Below the pieces are notes generated by a model. The model did not search any database. It was not told the origin of the DNA and was given only the letters and a program-made list of their open reading frames with translations. A DNA stretch of 64,000 nt from assembly GCA_021201795.1 (NCBI GenBank), contig JAJQEF010000020.1:92357-156356 (forward strand). Direction: 5' to 3'. The position numbers and the translations under genes were made by a program. Source of the stretch: Rikenellaceae bacterium. GTDB taxonomy: Bacteria; Bacteroidota; Bacteroidia; Bacteroidales; Rikenellaceae. Position 1 is the stretch's first letter, and each line of letters begins with the position of its first letter. Below are positions 50,680 to 60,409 of this stretch, in pieces.

Positions 50680-52287
50680 ATGAACCTGAAAAGAATTTCC
50701 GCCATTTTGATTACGGCAATTATTTTTGCCGTCACATGGCAATCTTTTTCCACGACCAGATTGGGCAGTCCGTTCCAGGATCACATGGTGCTCCAAAGGG
50801 ATAAAAACGTCAATATCTGGGGTTGGGACGATCCGGGAACCGATGTTTCCGTCAAATTAAACGGTTATTCTGTTTCTGCAAAAGCGGATGAAACGGGGAA
50901 ATGGAGTGCCGTTCTGCCGAAAATGAAACACGGAGGCCCTTATGTGATGGAGGTAAGCGGAAGCGGAACCGTTAAACTCAATGATATTTATATAGGGAAA
51001 GTATGGCTGTGTTCCGGACAGTCCAATATGGTCATGACCGTTGCCAAAGAGGACCGCTACTGGTGCGGGGTTTATGACGAAGAGAAGGAAGTTGCTAATG
51101 CCAAATATCCTCAGATAAGAATGTACACAGTAGAATTCGCCACCAGCGACACACCGGTGGATACATGTAGGGGTATCTGGGAAGTAGTATCGCCGGAAAC
51201 AGTGGGACATCTGTCTGCCGCTGCGTACTTTTTTGCACGCGATATATACAACAAATATAAAATTCCCGTAGGCCTTATCGTGTCTTCCTTCGGTGCGAGT
51301 ACCATCGAGACATGGACAAGCGAAGATGCTTTGAAAAATAATGAGCGGATGCTGCCGCTTCTCGATAAATATTACGATGCATGTAAGGATTACGATATAG
51401 GACATGCTTACGGCAGATATAAAACCCTGCTTGACAAATGGGAGGCTGAGAACGGTGTGACGGACAGCGAACGTAATGTTTCGGATAATTCCCGGTCGCA
51501 GGATGTGAATGCGAGTGCTCCACGAACACGCAAGCCTTCTCCTCCGAGAAACCCGCATACCGATCAGCATAGTCCGTTCGTATGCTGGAACGCGATGATA
51601 AATCCGTTGATTCCATATACCATTAGAGGTGCTTTATGGTATCAGGGTGAGTCGAATGGAGGTACCGCTAAAATTTACAGGGAACAGATGGAAGTTCTGA
51701 TTAAAGATTGGCGCTACCGTTGGGAGCAGGGAGACTTTCCGTTCTATTATGTTCAGCTAGCAAACAGGGATAATCCGGAAGATGTTCCTGCAAAAGGAGG
51801 ACAGGATGCTCTGGTAAGAGAGGCGCAGTTGCAGACTCTATCCATACGAAACACCGGAATGGTAGTCGCGATCGATAATGCCAACCCAGAGAATCCGTCG
51901 GACGTACATCCTAAAAATAAACAGAAAATAGGACGGAGGCTCGCCCTTATCGCGAGAAATAAAGTTTACGGCGAATCGAAACTCGTTTATTCAGGTCCCG
52001 TGTATAATTCTATGGAAATAGATGGGAACCGCATAATCTTAAATTTTGATCATGCCGGAAGCGGACTTAAATTTACAGACGGCAGGGGAGAGGGTTTTGC
52101 AATAGCAGGTCGTGACGGTAATTTCGTATGGGCCGATGCTGAAATAAAAGGAAATACGGTAGTAGTGTGGAGTAACCAGATAGATAATCCTACTATTGTA
52201 AACTATGGCTTCGGACGTAACCCGAAGACGAGTCTGTATAATAAGGAGGGACTTCCTGCTTCTCCGTTCAGAACTAACGACAATTAA
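50680..52287 (+). CDS. SGNH-family carbohydrate esterase (sialate O-acetylesterase-like)
   Basis: 535-aa exported enzyme (N-terminal hydrophobic segment about 8-22). A beta domain (25-105) precedes the SGNH hydrolase: block I WLCSGQSNM with nucleophile S115, block III ALWYQGESN, and the C-terminal Asp/His pair in DNANPENPSDVHPKNKQKIG. The family removes acetyl groups from sugars; sialate O-acetylesterase is the database name, but in pectin-degrading Bacteroidota such enzymes often act on acetylated pectin or hemicellulose. The GH88 gene starts 9 nt downstream, so both act on plant or host glycans in the periplasm (inference). A polar Ser/Arg/Pro-rich insertion lies near residues 270-300. Confidence 0.92.
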   Translation: MNLKRISAILITAIIFAVTWQSFSTTRLGSPFQDHMVLQRDKNVNIWGWDDPGTDVSVKLNGYSVSAKADETGKWSAVLPKMKHGGPYVMEVSGSGTVKLNDIYIGKVWLCSGQSNMVMTVAKEDRYWCGVYDEEKEVANAKYPQIRMYTVEFATSDTPVDTCRGIWEVVSPETVGHLSAAAYFFARDIYNKYKIPVGLIVSSFGASTIETWTSEDALKNNERMLPLLDKYYDACKDYDIGHAYGRYKTLLDKWEAENGVTDSERNVSDNSRSQDVNASAPRTRKPSPPRNPHTDQHSPFVCWNAMINPLIPYTIRGALWYQGESNGGTAKIYREQMEVLIKDWRYRWEQGDFPFYYVQLANRDNPEDVPAKGGQDALVREAQLQTLSIRNTGMVVAIDNANPENPSDVHPKNKQKIGRRLALIARNKVYGESKLVYSGPVYNSMEIDGNRIILNFDHAGSGLKFTDGRGEGFAIAGRDGNFVWADAEIKGNTVVVWSNQIDNPTIVNYGFGRNPKTSLYNKEGLPASPFRTNDN

Positions 52288-52296
52288 AAAACAAAT

Positions 52297-53496
52297 ATGA
52301 AAAAGTTTACATTTTTATTTTTTGCAGTAATGATTTTTGCATCTTGTTGCTGTAAAGAAAAAAACACCGAAAAACCGATAATGGCAGTTATCGATGAAAG
52401 TATGGAGCATGCTGTAAAACAGTCGTTATTCATGGCCGGGACGATCGACGGCATGGAAGGCAGGCTTCCTAAAACTATCGATAAATACGGGAAGCTGGTA
52501 ACATCCGATTCCCATTGGTGGTGCAGCGGCTTCTTCCCCGGGGTCCTGTGGTATCTCTATGAATACAGCGGTGATCCTGACCTAAAAAATTATGCGGAAA
52601 AAATTACTGCCCGCGTGGAACGGGAGAAATATACTACTACCGATCACGATGTCGGTTTTATGCTCAACTGCAGCTTCGGTAACGGATTAAGGATCGACAG
52701 TATCGAATCATACAAAGAAGTTCTTCTTACAGGCGCCAGGTCGCTCAGTACGAGATTCAATAAGACCGTGGGGACAACACGTTCATGGGACTGGAATAAG
52801 AATGTATGGGATTTCCCCGTTATAATCGATAACCTGATGAACCTCGAGCTGTTGATGTGGGCCTTCAAAGAATCCGGGGACAGTATGTTCTACGATATCG
52901 CCGTTTCACATGCTGACGTGACAATTAAAAACCACTTCCGGGACGATTACAGCTCATGGCACCTGATATCTTACGATACCATTACGGGACAGCCTGCCAT
53001 AAAACAAACCAATCAGGGATACAGCGATGATTCCGCATGGGCGCGTGGGACGGCGTGGAGCTTGTACGGGTATACTATGATGTATAGGGAGACAGGGCTT
53101 GAAAGGTATTTGGAACAGGCTAAAGGAATTGCAGGTTTCATTTTGAACCATCCGAATATGCCGGACGACTATATTCCGTATTGGGACTTCAATGCGCCGG
53201 ATCAGCCGAATTGCTACAGGGATGCTTCTGCCGCTGCCATCATTTCCTCGGCCCTTATCGAGCTAAGCCAATACGATAAGGCCAACAGTAAGAAATATCT
53301 GGACGTTGCCGAGAAACAGATACGTGTCCTTTCTTCAGATGAATACACCGCGCCTATAGGCACAAACGGAGGGTTTATTTTGAAACACAGTGTAGGCTCC
53401 CTGCCGGGTAATACGGAGATAAACGTTCCGCTAACTTATGCAGATTATTATTATCTGGAAGCAATGATGCGACTCAGGGAACTGCTTAAAAATTAA
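52297..53496 (+). CDS. GH88 unsaturated uronyl hydrolase
   Basis: 399-aa lipoprotein (MKKFTFLFFAVMIFASC, followed by two more Cys). The alpha/alpha barrel holds SDSHWWCSGFFPGVLWYLYE, the catalytic Asp in DHDVGFMLNCSFG, and the second essential Asp region QTNQGYSDDSAWARGTAW. It removes the unsaturated uronic acid left by polysaccharide lyases, acting after enzymes such as the PL11 or PL22 gene products (substrate inferred). Second gene of the operon with the SGNH esterase. Confidence 0.93.
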   Translation: MKKFTFLFFAVMIFASCCCKEKNTEKPIMAVIDESMEHAVKQSLFMAGTIDGMEGRLPKTIDKYGKLVTSDSHWWCSGFFPGVLWYLYEYSGDPDLKNYAEKITARVEREKYTTTDHDVGFMLNCSFGNGLRIDSIESYKEVLLTGARSLSTRFNKTVGTTRSWDWNKNVWDFPVIIDNLMNLELLMWAFKESGDSMFYDIAVSHADVTIKNHFRDDYSSWHLISYDTITGQPAIKQTNQGYSDDSAWARGTAWSLYGYTMMYRETGLERYLEQAKGIAGFILNHPNMPDDYIPYWDFNAPDQPNCYRDASAAAIISSALIELSQYDKANSKKYLDVAEKQIRVLSSDEYTAPIGTNGGFILKHSVGSLPGNTEINVPLTYADYYYLEAMMRLRELLKN

Positions 53497-53616
53497 ACCG
53501 GATTAAACTAAAACGTGTTCTTAAGGAATACGTTTTATTGAGAAGTGAAATGGTAAGAAGCCGCCGACAATACGATTAAACCTGTTACGCAGTATATCTT
53601 TAAACAATTATAATAA

Positions 53617-53642
53617 AAAACGGAGTCGAAGACTCCGTTTTT
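53617..53642. terminator. Bidirectional terminator between GH88 and the efflux operon
   Basis: Stem CGGAGTC/GACTCCG (53621-53627 with 53631-53637) around GAA, extended by A/T arms; T5 follows on the plus strand. The operons converge here. Confidence 0.88.
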
Positions 53643-53658
53643 CGTATTGCAGAATTTA

Positions 53659-53952
53659 TTAGAGCTGGTCCTCTATATTCCAAACGAATGCTCTGAGTCC
53701 CTGCATTTCCGTGCGGGAGTCCAATTTACGCAGTGCATCCAAGAGAGGCCTTACTTTATCGTCGTTTACGATAGTTATTATCGCAGAATTCATGGCAGGC
53801 CACGTGTGTTTGCCCATGTGGGGTTCTCCTGTGAAGCTGCCCCGTCCGTGAACGGTTTCAACTTTGGTATAGCCACGTATATGCAGTCTGTCCATTATAG
53901 CGTTGACCGGATCGGTCAACGCTTGATTATAGCTTATGAAAACTGATTTCAT
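53659..53952 (-). CDS. PII-like protein at the end of an RND efflux operon
   Basis: 97 aa with a ferredoxin-like beta-alpha-beta pattern as in PII/CutA-type trimers: MKSVFISYNQALTDPVNAIM, YTKVETVHGRG, MNSAIITIVNDDKVRPLLDALRKL. The T-loop is short and the uridylylated Tyr of classical GlnB is not evident, so it is a PII-like and not a nitrogen-regulatory PII. It lies 16 nt after the RND pump gene as the last gene of the operon, so it may sense a small ligand and adjust the pump (inference). Confidence 0.8.
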   Translation of the reverse strand: MKSVFISYNQALTDPVNAIMDRLHIRGYTKVETVHGRGSFTGEPHMGKHTWPAMNSAIITIVNDDKVRPLLDALRKLDSRTEMQGLRAFVWNIEDQL

Positions 53953-53968
53953 TACCGATAATTTAAAT

Positions 53969-56900
53969 TTAATTTAATTCTTCAACAAGTTTCAATTCCC
54001 TTTTACGCTCTCTCTTAAGCCTACCCGCTCCGAATACCGAGTAAACCACCGGTACCACGATCAGCGTAAGGATAGTGGAGAACGTAAGACCTCCGATAAC
54101 GGCGATACCCATGGGCTTCCATATCTCCGATCCTTCGCCAGCACCCACTGCCAGCGGAATCATACCCAGAATTGTCGTAAGGGTGGTCATCATTACCGGA
54201 CGAAGACGCGATTTACCCGCGTTGATTACCGCCTGGTTAATCGACATTCCCCTGTCGCGGAGCAGATTCATGAAGTCCACCATCACGATACCGTTCTTAA
54301 CCACGATACCCACGAGCATTATGGCTCCGATAAGGGCGATGATACTGAGCGGAGTGCCTGTCAGATACAGTACAATAAACACACCGGTAAATGCGAACGG
54401 AAGAGAAAGCATGATGATAAATGGCATCCTGAATGATTCGAACTGAGTCGCCATTACTATGTAAACGAGTACCACGATAAGGAAGAGTAGTGTGAAAAGA
54501 TCCGCAAACGAATCCTGCTGATCTTCGTAACTACCTCCGAGTTCGATAAATACACCTTCCGGAATTTCTTCCTGACTCAACACTTCCTGCACTTCCTTCA
54601 CCACTTCACCCATCGCTGCTCCGGAAAGTGTAATATCTACTGAAACGACACGCTGGCGGTCTTCACGCTCGATTGTAGGTGGAGCGAATTCTTCTACAAC
54701 CTTACCGACATCTTTGAGTTTTATAGGCCTTCCCAACGAGTTATATATGATTATGTTTTCTATATCGTCCACACTTGTCCTGAAATCTTCCGCATAACGT
54801 ACCACGATGTCATATTCGTCCCCGTCTTCACGATATTGGGATGCGGTAAGTCCGTTTATACGATTTCTGACATATGAAGAAACCGTTTCGGTAGTAAGTC
54901 CGTAATATGAAAGTTTTTCCCTATCGTAAATTATTCGAAGCTCGGGTCTCATGTCTTCACGGCTTAACTGTACGTCTGCTGCTCCGGGAATTTCTCGGAT
55001 CTTATATCTCAGGTCACGAGCAAGCGCATCGGTAACGTCGAAGTCATACCCGAATATTTTGACGCTGATATCTGCTTTGGTTCCGCCTACACTTCCCCCT
55101 GCAGTGACACTGTAATCCACCACTTCTGCGATATTATCCAAATCTTCCCTGAGAAGATCCGCTATGTCGAATATCGTACGGTCGCGGTCCTTCGTATCGG
55201 AAAGGTTCATCAAATAATTTATAATGTGGGTTCCGGTCTCCTCCCGCATCGCTGCGATTGCATTGTCCGAACTTGCCGTTCCTGCACTGGTAGAAAGAGT
55301 CGATATTTCAGGATATTTTGTTTTGAACAATGAATCCAGATGTCTTGCCACGACCATCGTATACTCCACGCTTACTCCCTGCTCGAGTTTTACCGTTGCG
55401 CTGATACGGCCGTCGTCCGATTTAGGGTAGAATTCAGTTGGCACTCGTCCGAGAAGGAATATACTCGATACGAATACCAATACTGCTATGAGAAGGATAA
55501 ACGTCCTGTGCCTTACAGACCAAGTAAGCATGCGTGCGTAGAAGGCGTCCATCCAGTCGAGGAACTTATCGATAGGTTTGAATAGTATTCCGAGGCCTTT
55601 GTATGTATGGGTCTGCTGTGCTCTCAGCATGAGCGAGGTAAGCATCGGAGTCAAAGATATAGCTGCAAGAGTAGAGACCACGGTTACAAGCGATACGATC
55701 CATCCGAGTTCGCGGAACATAATACCTGCCATACCTGAAAGCATTGTAAGCGGCATAAACACGGCAACAACCACGAGCGTCGTCGCAATAACTGCCAGCC
55801 ATACCTCATTCGTAGCATATATGGAAGCTTCCCTCGGCGAACTACCTTTCTCGATATGTTTGGTGATGTTTTCGAGTACCACGATGGCATCATCCACCAC
55901 CATACCGATAGCAATGGAGAGCGAACTGAGCGATATAATATTCAGCGTACTGCCCGTTATATAAAGGTATATGAAGGATACGATAAGTGATACAGGAATG
56001 GTAAGTACGATTATGAACGTTGCCCTCCATCTTCCGAGGAAGAATAATACGACCACCATCACGAAGATAAACGCGTACATTACCGTTTCACTCAAACTGT
56101 TGATACTGTTTTTAATAGAATCCGACATGTCGATGATTACACCGAGTTTCACATCTGGAGGAAGGGTCTTCTGTATGTCGTCGATAGCCTTGGTTACCTC
56201 CTTGGCGATGTTTACCGTATTCGCTCCGGATTGTTTCTGTACGATTACACGCACCCCGAGTTTCCCGTTGATGCGTTCGTCGAGAGTCGTTTTTTCCAGC
56301 GTATCCTTGATTTCCGCAACATCCGATAGATAAATCTGTTTGCCGTCGATAGTCGTTACAACTACCTTTTTCAGTTCATCGCTGGAATTGAATTCTCCCA
56401 TTGAACGGATGCTCAGCGTCTGCTGTCCGATATCGAGATTACCGCCGGGTGTATCGAGATTCTCAGCAGCGATAAGTTGTCCGATCTGTTCTATGGACAG
56501 GTTGTATGCTTCGATCTTTTTCGGATCTACATTTACTTGCACTTCCCTTACCGGGCTACCCATAAGACTCACGGCCCCGACACCGCTAACCCTATTGAGA
56601 ACGTTTACCAGTTTTTCATCGAGTATTTTGTTCAGTGCAGGATAACTCTCTTCTGCTGTTGCATAGAGTATGATCACAGGGATCATGCTGGAACTGAACT
56701 TGAATACCATAGGTGTTTCAGCTTCATCCGGTAGATCAGTCGTGGTACGTCCTATAACGTCGCGGATGTCGTTGGCTGCCTCGTTAAGGTCGGAACCCCA
56801 TTCGAATTCGAGCTGTACCAGGGATATATTATCCTGGGATGTGGAAGTAATCTTTTTAAGATTTTCTACCGTATTGAGGTTGTCCTCGAGTATACGGGAA

Positions 56901-57088
56901 ACATTGGTTTCGATATCGGCCGCATTCGCTCCCTGATAGGTCGTCAGGATAGTAATGGTAGGAATATCCATGTCCGGATACATATCTATGGACAGGTTCC
57001 TCAGCGAAAACAGACCGAAAACTATAACACCGATAAATATAAGTATCGTAGATACAGGTTTCCGTACGGACGTTTCGTATATTTTCAT
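53969..57088 (-). CDS. RND efflux pump, inner-membrane permease
   Basis: 1039-aa HAE1/AcrB-like proton-driven exporter. It shows the standard halves: N-terminal helix and porter domain (ISIDMYPDMDIPTITI-like start, VRVIVQKQSGANTVNIA), the proton-relay helix region SLSIAIGMVVDDAIVVLENI, and in the second half IALIGAIMLVGIVVKNGIVMVDFMN and SRLRPVMMTTLTTILGMIPL. Works with the adaptor and TolC homologue in the same operon (tetR-tolC-MFP-RND-PII). Substrates cannot be told from sequence. Confidence 0.95.
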   Translation of the reverse strand: MKIYETSVRKPVSTILIFIGVIVFGLFSLRNLSIDMYPDMDIPTITILTTYQGANAADIETNVSRILEDNLNTVENLKKITSTSQDNISLVQLEFEWGSDLNEAANDIRDVIGRTTTDLPDEAETPMVFKFSSSMIPVIILYATAEESYPALNKILDEKLVNVLNRVSGVGAVSLMGSPVREVQVNVDPKKIEAYNLSIEQIGQLIAAENLDTPGGNLDIGQQTLSIRSMGEFNSSDELKKVVVTTIDGKQIYLSDVAEIKDTLEKTTLDERINGKLGVRVIVQKQSGANTVNIAKEVTKAIDDIQKTLPPDVKLGVIIDMSDSIKNSINSLSETVMYAFIFVMVVVLFFLGRWRATFIIVLTIPVSLIVSFIYLYITGSTLNIISLSSLSIAIGMVVDDAIVVLENITKHIEKGSSPREASIYATNEVWLAVIATTLVVVAVFMPLTMLSGMAGIMFRELGWIVSLVTVVSTLAAISLTPMLTSLMLRAQQTHTYKGLGILFKPIDKFLDWMDAFYARMLTWSVRHRTFILLIAVLVFVSSIFLLGRVPTEFYPKSDDGRISATVKLEQGVSVEYTMVVARHLDSLFKTKYPEISTLSTSAGTASSDNAIAAMREETGTHIINYLMNLSDTKDRDRTIFDIADLLREDLDNIAEVVDYSVTAGGSVGGTKADISVKIFGYDFDVTDALARDLRYKIREIPGAADVQLSREDMRPELRIIYDREKLSYYGLTTETVSSYVRNRINGLTASQYREDGDEYDIVVRYAEDFRTSVDDIENIIIYNSLGRPIKLKDVGKVVEEFAPPTIEREDRQRVVSVDITLSGAAMGEVVKEVQEVLSQEEIPEGVFIELGGSYEDQQDSFADLFTLLFLIVVLVYIVMATQFESFRMPFIIMLSLPFAFTGVFIVLYLTGTPLSIIALIGAIMLVGIVVKNGIVMVDFMNLLRDRGMSINQAVINAGKSRLRPVMMTTLTTILGMIPLAVGAGEGSEIWKPMGIAVIGGLTFSTILTLIVVPVVYSVFGAGRLKRERKRELKLVEELN

Positions 57089-57149
57089 GTTTGTTCTTCT
57101 TTTTAAGTTTCTTTACCCGCAATGCCGGATATCCGGCAGCTTATCTGCA

Positions 57150-58178
57150 CTATTTGGATATTTCTACCTCGATTCCGTCAAGAAGTTTCTGTATACCTGC
57201 GATCACAACCTGCTCGCCTGCACTCAACCCAGAGTTTACCTCGATATTCGAACCTACGATCTTACCTGCGTCAACAACTTTGCGTCGCGCCACATTCCCG
57301 TTTTCGATTACGAACACATAGCGTTCGTTCGATCCCATCTGTTTGCCGACAGCAACATCCGGTACGAGGACTTTTTCAGTTTCACCGAAGTTAAGCGCAA
57401 CCCTTGCGAACATACCCGGCCTGATCCTCATATCCTGGTTAGGGATAGTGATCTCGGTAACGAATGTACGTGTTCCTGCATCGATAGCCGGATAGATGAG
57501 CGATACGTTACCTGCGAATACATCTCCTGAATACACATCCAATGTAACTTCAACCGGCATTCCTACATAAACATGAGGGAAATAAACTTCAGAAATGTTA
57601 ACCTGAACCTTAACCCTGTCCATCTGCATAACTGACAGGATACGTCCGTCAGCATCTGAATATACGTCGCCCGGATCGTAAACCCTCTCAGTAACGATAC
57701 CGTCCACAGGAGAGAGCAGGTTAGTATTCTCTTCAAGGTTGTCGATAGCATGCTGTGCCACGTTAACCTGGGTCTCCATCTGATCCAATTGTTGTTTAGA
57801 GATACCGCCTTCTTCATACAGATTCCTGTAACGGTTGAGGTCTGCTATAAGGTTCTCCAACTGCGCTTGCGATTGAAGAAACTGATTCTTATCCATCTCC
57901 ACGAGAAGCTGTCCTTTGCGTACGCGGGCTCCCACTTCAACATGGATTCGTTCGATACGTCCGCCGATGCTGGGACTGATCTTGTTGTATTTATACGGTT
58001 GTATCGTACCGGTGAACTCTTCCTTGTTATCAACAGTTCCGATAACGGCTGTAGTTGTTTTGACTACGGGTAGTTTAACCTCTTCCGTTGCAGCAGAATT
58101 GTTTCCACCTCCGCATCCAGCCATTAAAGCCAAAACTGCCAACAAACCTGCATTTTTAAAAATAATGCTTGTTCTCAT
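57150..58178 (-). CDS. RND efflux periplasmic adaptor (membrane fusion protein)
   Basis: 342-aa lipoprotein (lipobox LMAGC, then G-G-G-N-N). HlyD-like order: beta-barrel and lipoyl halves (FTGTIQPYKYNKISPSIGGRI, VEVGARVRKGQLLVEMD), an alpha-helical hairpin (about 95-150: LENLIADLNRYRNLYEEGGI), lipoyl half LSPVDGIVTERVYDPGD, then beta-barrel and membrane-proximal domain. It bridges the permease and TolC. ATG 58178 gives the signal peptide; an upstream in-frame ATG at 58205 is less likely because it overlaps the tolC end. Confidence 0.94.
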   Translation of the reverse strand: MRTSIIFKNAGLLAVLALMAGCGGGNNSAATEEVKLPVVKTTTAVIGTVDNKEEFTGTIQPYKYNKISPSIGGRIERIHVEVGARVRKGQLLVEMDKNQFLQSQAQLENLIADLNRYRNLYEEGGISKQQLDQMETQVNVAQHAIDNLEENTNLLSPVDGIVTERVYDPGDVYSDADGRILSVMQMDRVKVQVNISEVYFPHVYVGMPVEVTLDVYSGDVFAGNVSLIYPAIDAGTRTFVTEITIPNQDMRIRPGMFARVALNFGETEKVLVPDVAVGKQMGSNERYVFVIENGNVARRKVVDAGKIVGSNIEVNSGLSAGEQVVIAGIQKLLDGIEVEISK

Positions 58179-58205
58179 TTTAATTATGTATTTTACGTTT
58201 AACAT

Positions 58206-59534
58206 TTATTCTGTTCTTCCGATAATTTCTTCGTAGTCCGCAAGCGCGCTCATATAATCGTATATGGACTGTGAAAAGTTAAGATATGCTTGAAGGAGTG
58301 CCATTTGTGCGCTATTGAGCTCCACGATGGTACCTGCTCCTACGTCGTATCTCGTTTTCGCAATGCTGTATCCTTTTTGAGCCTGCTCGCGCGTGGACTC
58401 GTTGGCTAACATTTGTTCTTTGGCTTGTACCAGATTGCTTATGGATGTCTGTGCCTGAACGTTTATATTGTCTTCAAGATATTCCCTCTGCTTTTCGAGT
58501 TGGCGGATGTTATTCCTGATCTGACTTTCTTTATTGGTATTTGTGAATCCTGAAAATATAGGAATGTTCAGTTGCAACCCTACCAGCGACGAGCCTTTCC
58601 ATTGGTAATGTCCTATTTTGAGATCGTTACTCTGTGAGTAAACGTTATATTGCGCTATAGCGCTGAGGTTCGGATACCTTTGGGCCCTCTGAATTTCAAA
58701 CTGTTTCGCAAGGATATCTTTTTGAATATCTATTTGGCGCAGTTCGGTGTTTCCTGTAAGATCTACGTAAAAATCATATGGGTCGGCTACATAATCCTTG
58801 TATTCATATAGTTGCTCTTCGAGTTCAAGTATTGTTTCGATAGGAAGCGACAAGAGCATATTCAGCATCAGGCGCGTAACCCTGATACTATTTTCCGTGC
58901 TTATCTTCGTAGGTCGGAGATTATTCAACTGCACTTCGGCGGTAATAAGATCGTATTCGGACGATATCCCCTGATTGAAGGAGTTGCGCGTATCTTTTAC
59001 TACAATTTCCGCGTATTCGATATTCTTGTCGATCACCTCGAGTGAATTTTCAGCCAGAAGAATCGAAAAATACGCCTTCTTTACCTGATTGACCAGAGTG
59101 ATTTCCGATGCTCTTGCAGCCTCTACTGCTGCAAGCATCTGCTGATCGTTCAATTGCAGTGTTTTGTAAATGGTCGGCATATAAACCGGAAGGGACAATG
59201 CGAAGCCGCCAGTAAAACTATGGTCGAAACCCATACGCATCGCTCCTCCTGTTCCGGGGCCGAATATATCCACCGGCATGAACATAACCGAGTTTTGCAG
59301 ATTGTAATCATAAGATCCGTTGCCTGTAATGAACGGCAGTAGATTACCTTTGGTTTCTTTTTTTACATATTCCTGTCTTTGAATCTCCAATTCCGCGATC
59401 CGGATGGTCGGATTATCGTTCAGGGCGATCTTAATCGCTTCGTCGAGGGTGATGTTTACCCTTTGCTGAGCCACGGATTCTGTAAGTAAGAAGGCCGTGA
59501 ACACGGTCAGTAGCAACAAAATTCTTTTAATCAT
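58206..59534 (-). CDS. TolC-family outer-membrane efflux protein
   Basis: 442 aa: signal peptide (1-22), then the two OEP repeats of long coiled-coil helices (ITLDEAIKIALNDNPTIRIA, GISSEYDLITAEVQLNNLRP; second repeat ISNLVQAKEQMLANESTREQ, YDVGAGTIVELNSAQMALLQ). Exit duct of the tripartite pump. Starts 2 nt after the reconstructed end of the tetR reading frame, so it was probably translated by coupling from tetR. Confidence 0.94.
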   Translation of the reverse strand: MIKRILLLLTVFTAFLLTESVAQQRVNITLDEAIKIALNDNPTIRIAELEIQRQEYVKKETKGNLLPFITGNGSYDYNLQNSVMFMPVDIFGPGTGGAMRMGFDHSFTGGFALSLPVYMPTIYKTLQLNDQQMLAAVEAARASEITLVNQVKKAYFSILLAENSLEVIDKNIEYAEIVVKDTRNSFNQGISSEYDLITAEVQLNNLRPTKISTENSIRVTRLMLNMLLSLPIETILELEEQLYEYKDYVADPYDFYVDLTGNTELRQIDIQKDILAKQFEIQRAQRYPNLSAIAQYNVYSQSNDLKIGHYQWKGSSLVGLQLNIPIFSGFTNTNKESQIRNNIRQLEKQREYLEDNINVQAQTSISNLVQAKEQMLANESTREQAQKGYSIAKTRYDVGAGTIVELNSAQMALLQAYLNFSQSIYDYMSALADYEEIIGRTE

Positions 59535-59536
59535 AT

Positions 59537-60153
59537 TTATTTAATGTTTTTCATTTCATTTATTTTCTCATCCATAATGGCTATACCTTTATCTGTTGAT
59601 ATACCTCTGAAGAAATAGATGATTATATACCTGAAAGCATCTATTACCGATATTTTTTTGTAACAAAAGTTTCCGGTCGGATCAGTATATTATAAATAGT
59701 CTCCAAAATCAGGAATACGGCAAAATCCAAATTGGTATCCGGACTTATTATTCCTTGTTCCACCCCTTTCTGAAGCATTGTTTTCATTTTCTCATAAGCG
59801 CTGTCATACTGTCTTCCTATTTTGTCTTCATAAATGTCCGGATAAAATCTTTTGAGGTCCATTTCGAACTTCGTCCTGCAGTGAAAATGCTCGTCCAGAT
59901 TGCTCATCATTATAAAAATTTCCTCAATTATATTGGAAGTCGTTCTTTTCAGTTCTACCTCGAACTCATTATGAGCCTCTATCATTTTATCTACGCAGGC
60001 GGCCAGCAATTCTTTTTTGTTCGAAAAATTCACATAAATAGTTCTTTTGGAAATTCAGATGTTTACAGCCACATTGTCCATTGTTACATTCTTCAATCCG
60101 TACTTCAGAAAAAGATTTATGGCTGAGTTGACTATTTTTAATCTTAAGTCCAT
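59537..60153 (-). pseudogene. TetR-family repressor of the efflux operon, broken by a TGA and a frameshift
   Basis: From ATG 60153 the frame reads M-D-L-R-L-K-I-V-N-S-A-I-N-L-F-L-K-Y-G, then NVTMDNVAVNI, a TGA at 60055-60057, then ISKRTIYVNFSNKKELLAA, an obvious TetR helix-turn-helix in which Gly (GGA) is expected at the stop. The ligand domain follows in the same frame to TKKYR, where an A7 run (at about 59651-59657) shifts the frame: with one more A it continues K-I-S-V-I-D-A-F-R-Y and ends MDEKINEMKNIK at the TAA 59537-59539, 2 nt before tolC. Two independent lesions mean no functional repressor as written. It is the first gene of the pump operon. Confidence 0.9.
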
Positions 60154-60384
60154 TGTAAACGAAATAATTTTCTGCAAATGCATGACAAAAACTAAACAAA
60201 AAAAAGTTTTCAAATTTTCCAGCAATTTAACATTTAGTTTATACTAAAATAAAAAACTCGTATACCATAGATATTTTAAGATCGTTTTTGTAACCGTAAT
60301 TATTGTATAAGGAACCGAAAATAATTTTTTTATCCCTTCAGAACTACATGGAATTCGCATATAGGAAAATATCGAAAATAAAAG

Positions 60385-60392
60385 TAACTTTG
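60385..60392 (+). promoter_or_regulatory. Bacteroidota -7 box for ricT
   Basis: TAACTTTG, 18 nt before ATG 60410. The rest of the 256-bp gap back to 60154 is AT-rich and must also hold the promoter of the tetR-efflux operon; no gene seen. Confidence 0.65.
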
Positions 60393-60409
60393 TAGCTAAA
60401 TTTCAACAT

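Noticed and set aside
1389-60057. UGA recoding (for example to Gly) suggested by three in-frame TGA codons, two at likely Gly sites
   Set aside because: TGA is used as a normal stop here, for example at the end of bioF, and the large majority of genes contain no in-frame TGA. The third site (37077) normally has Leu in P-type ATPases, not Gly. Point lesions explain the pattern better.
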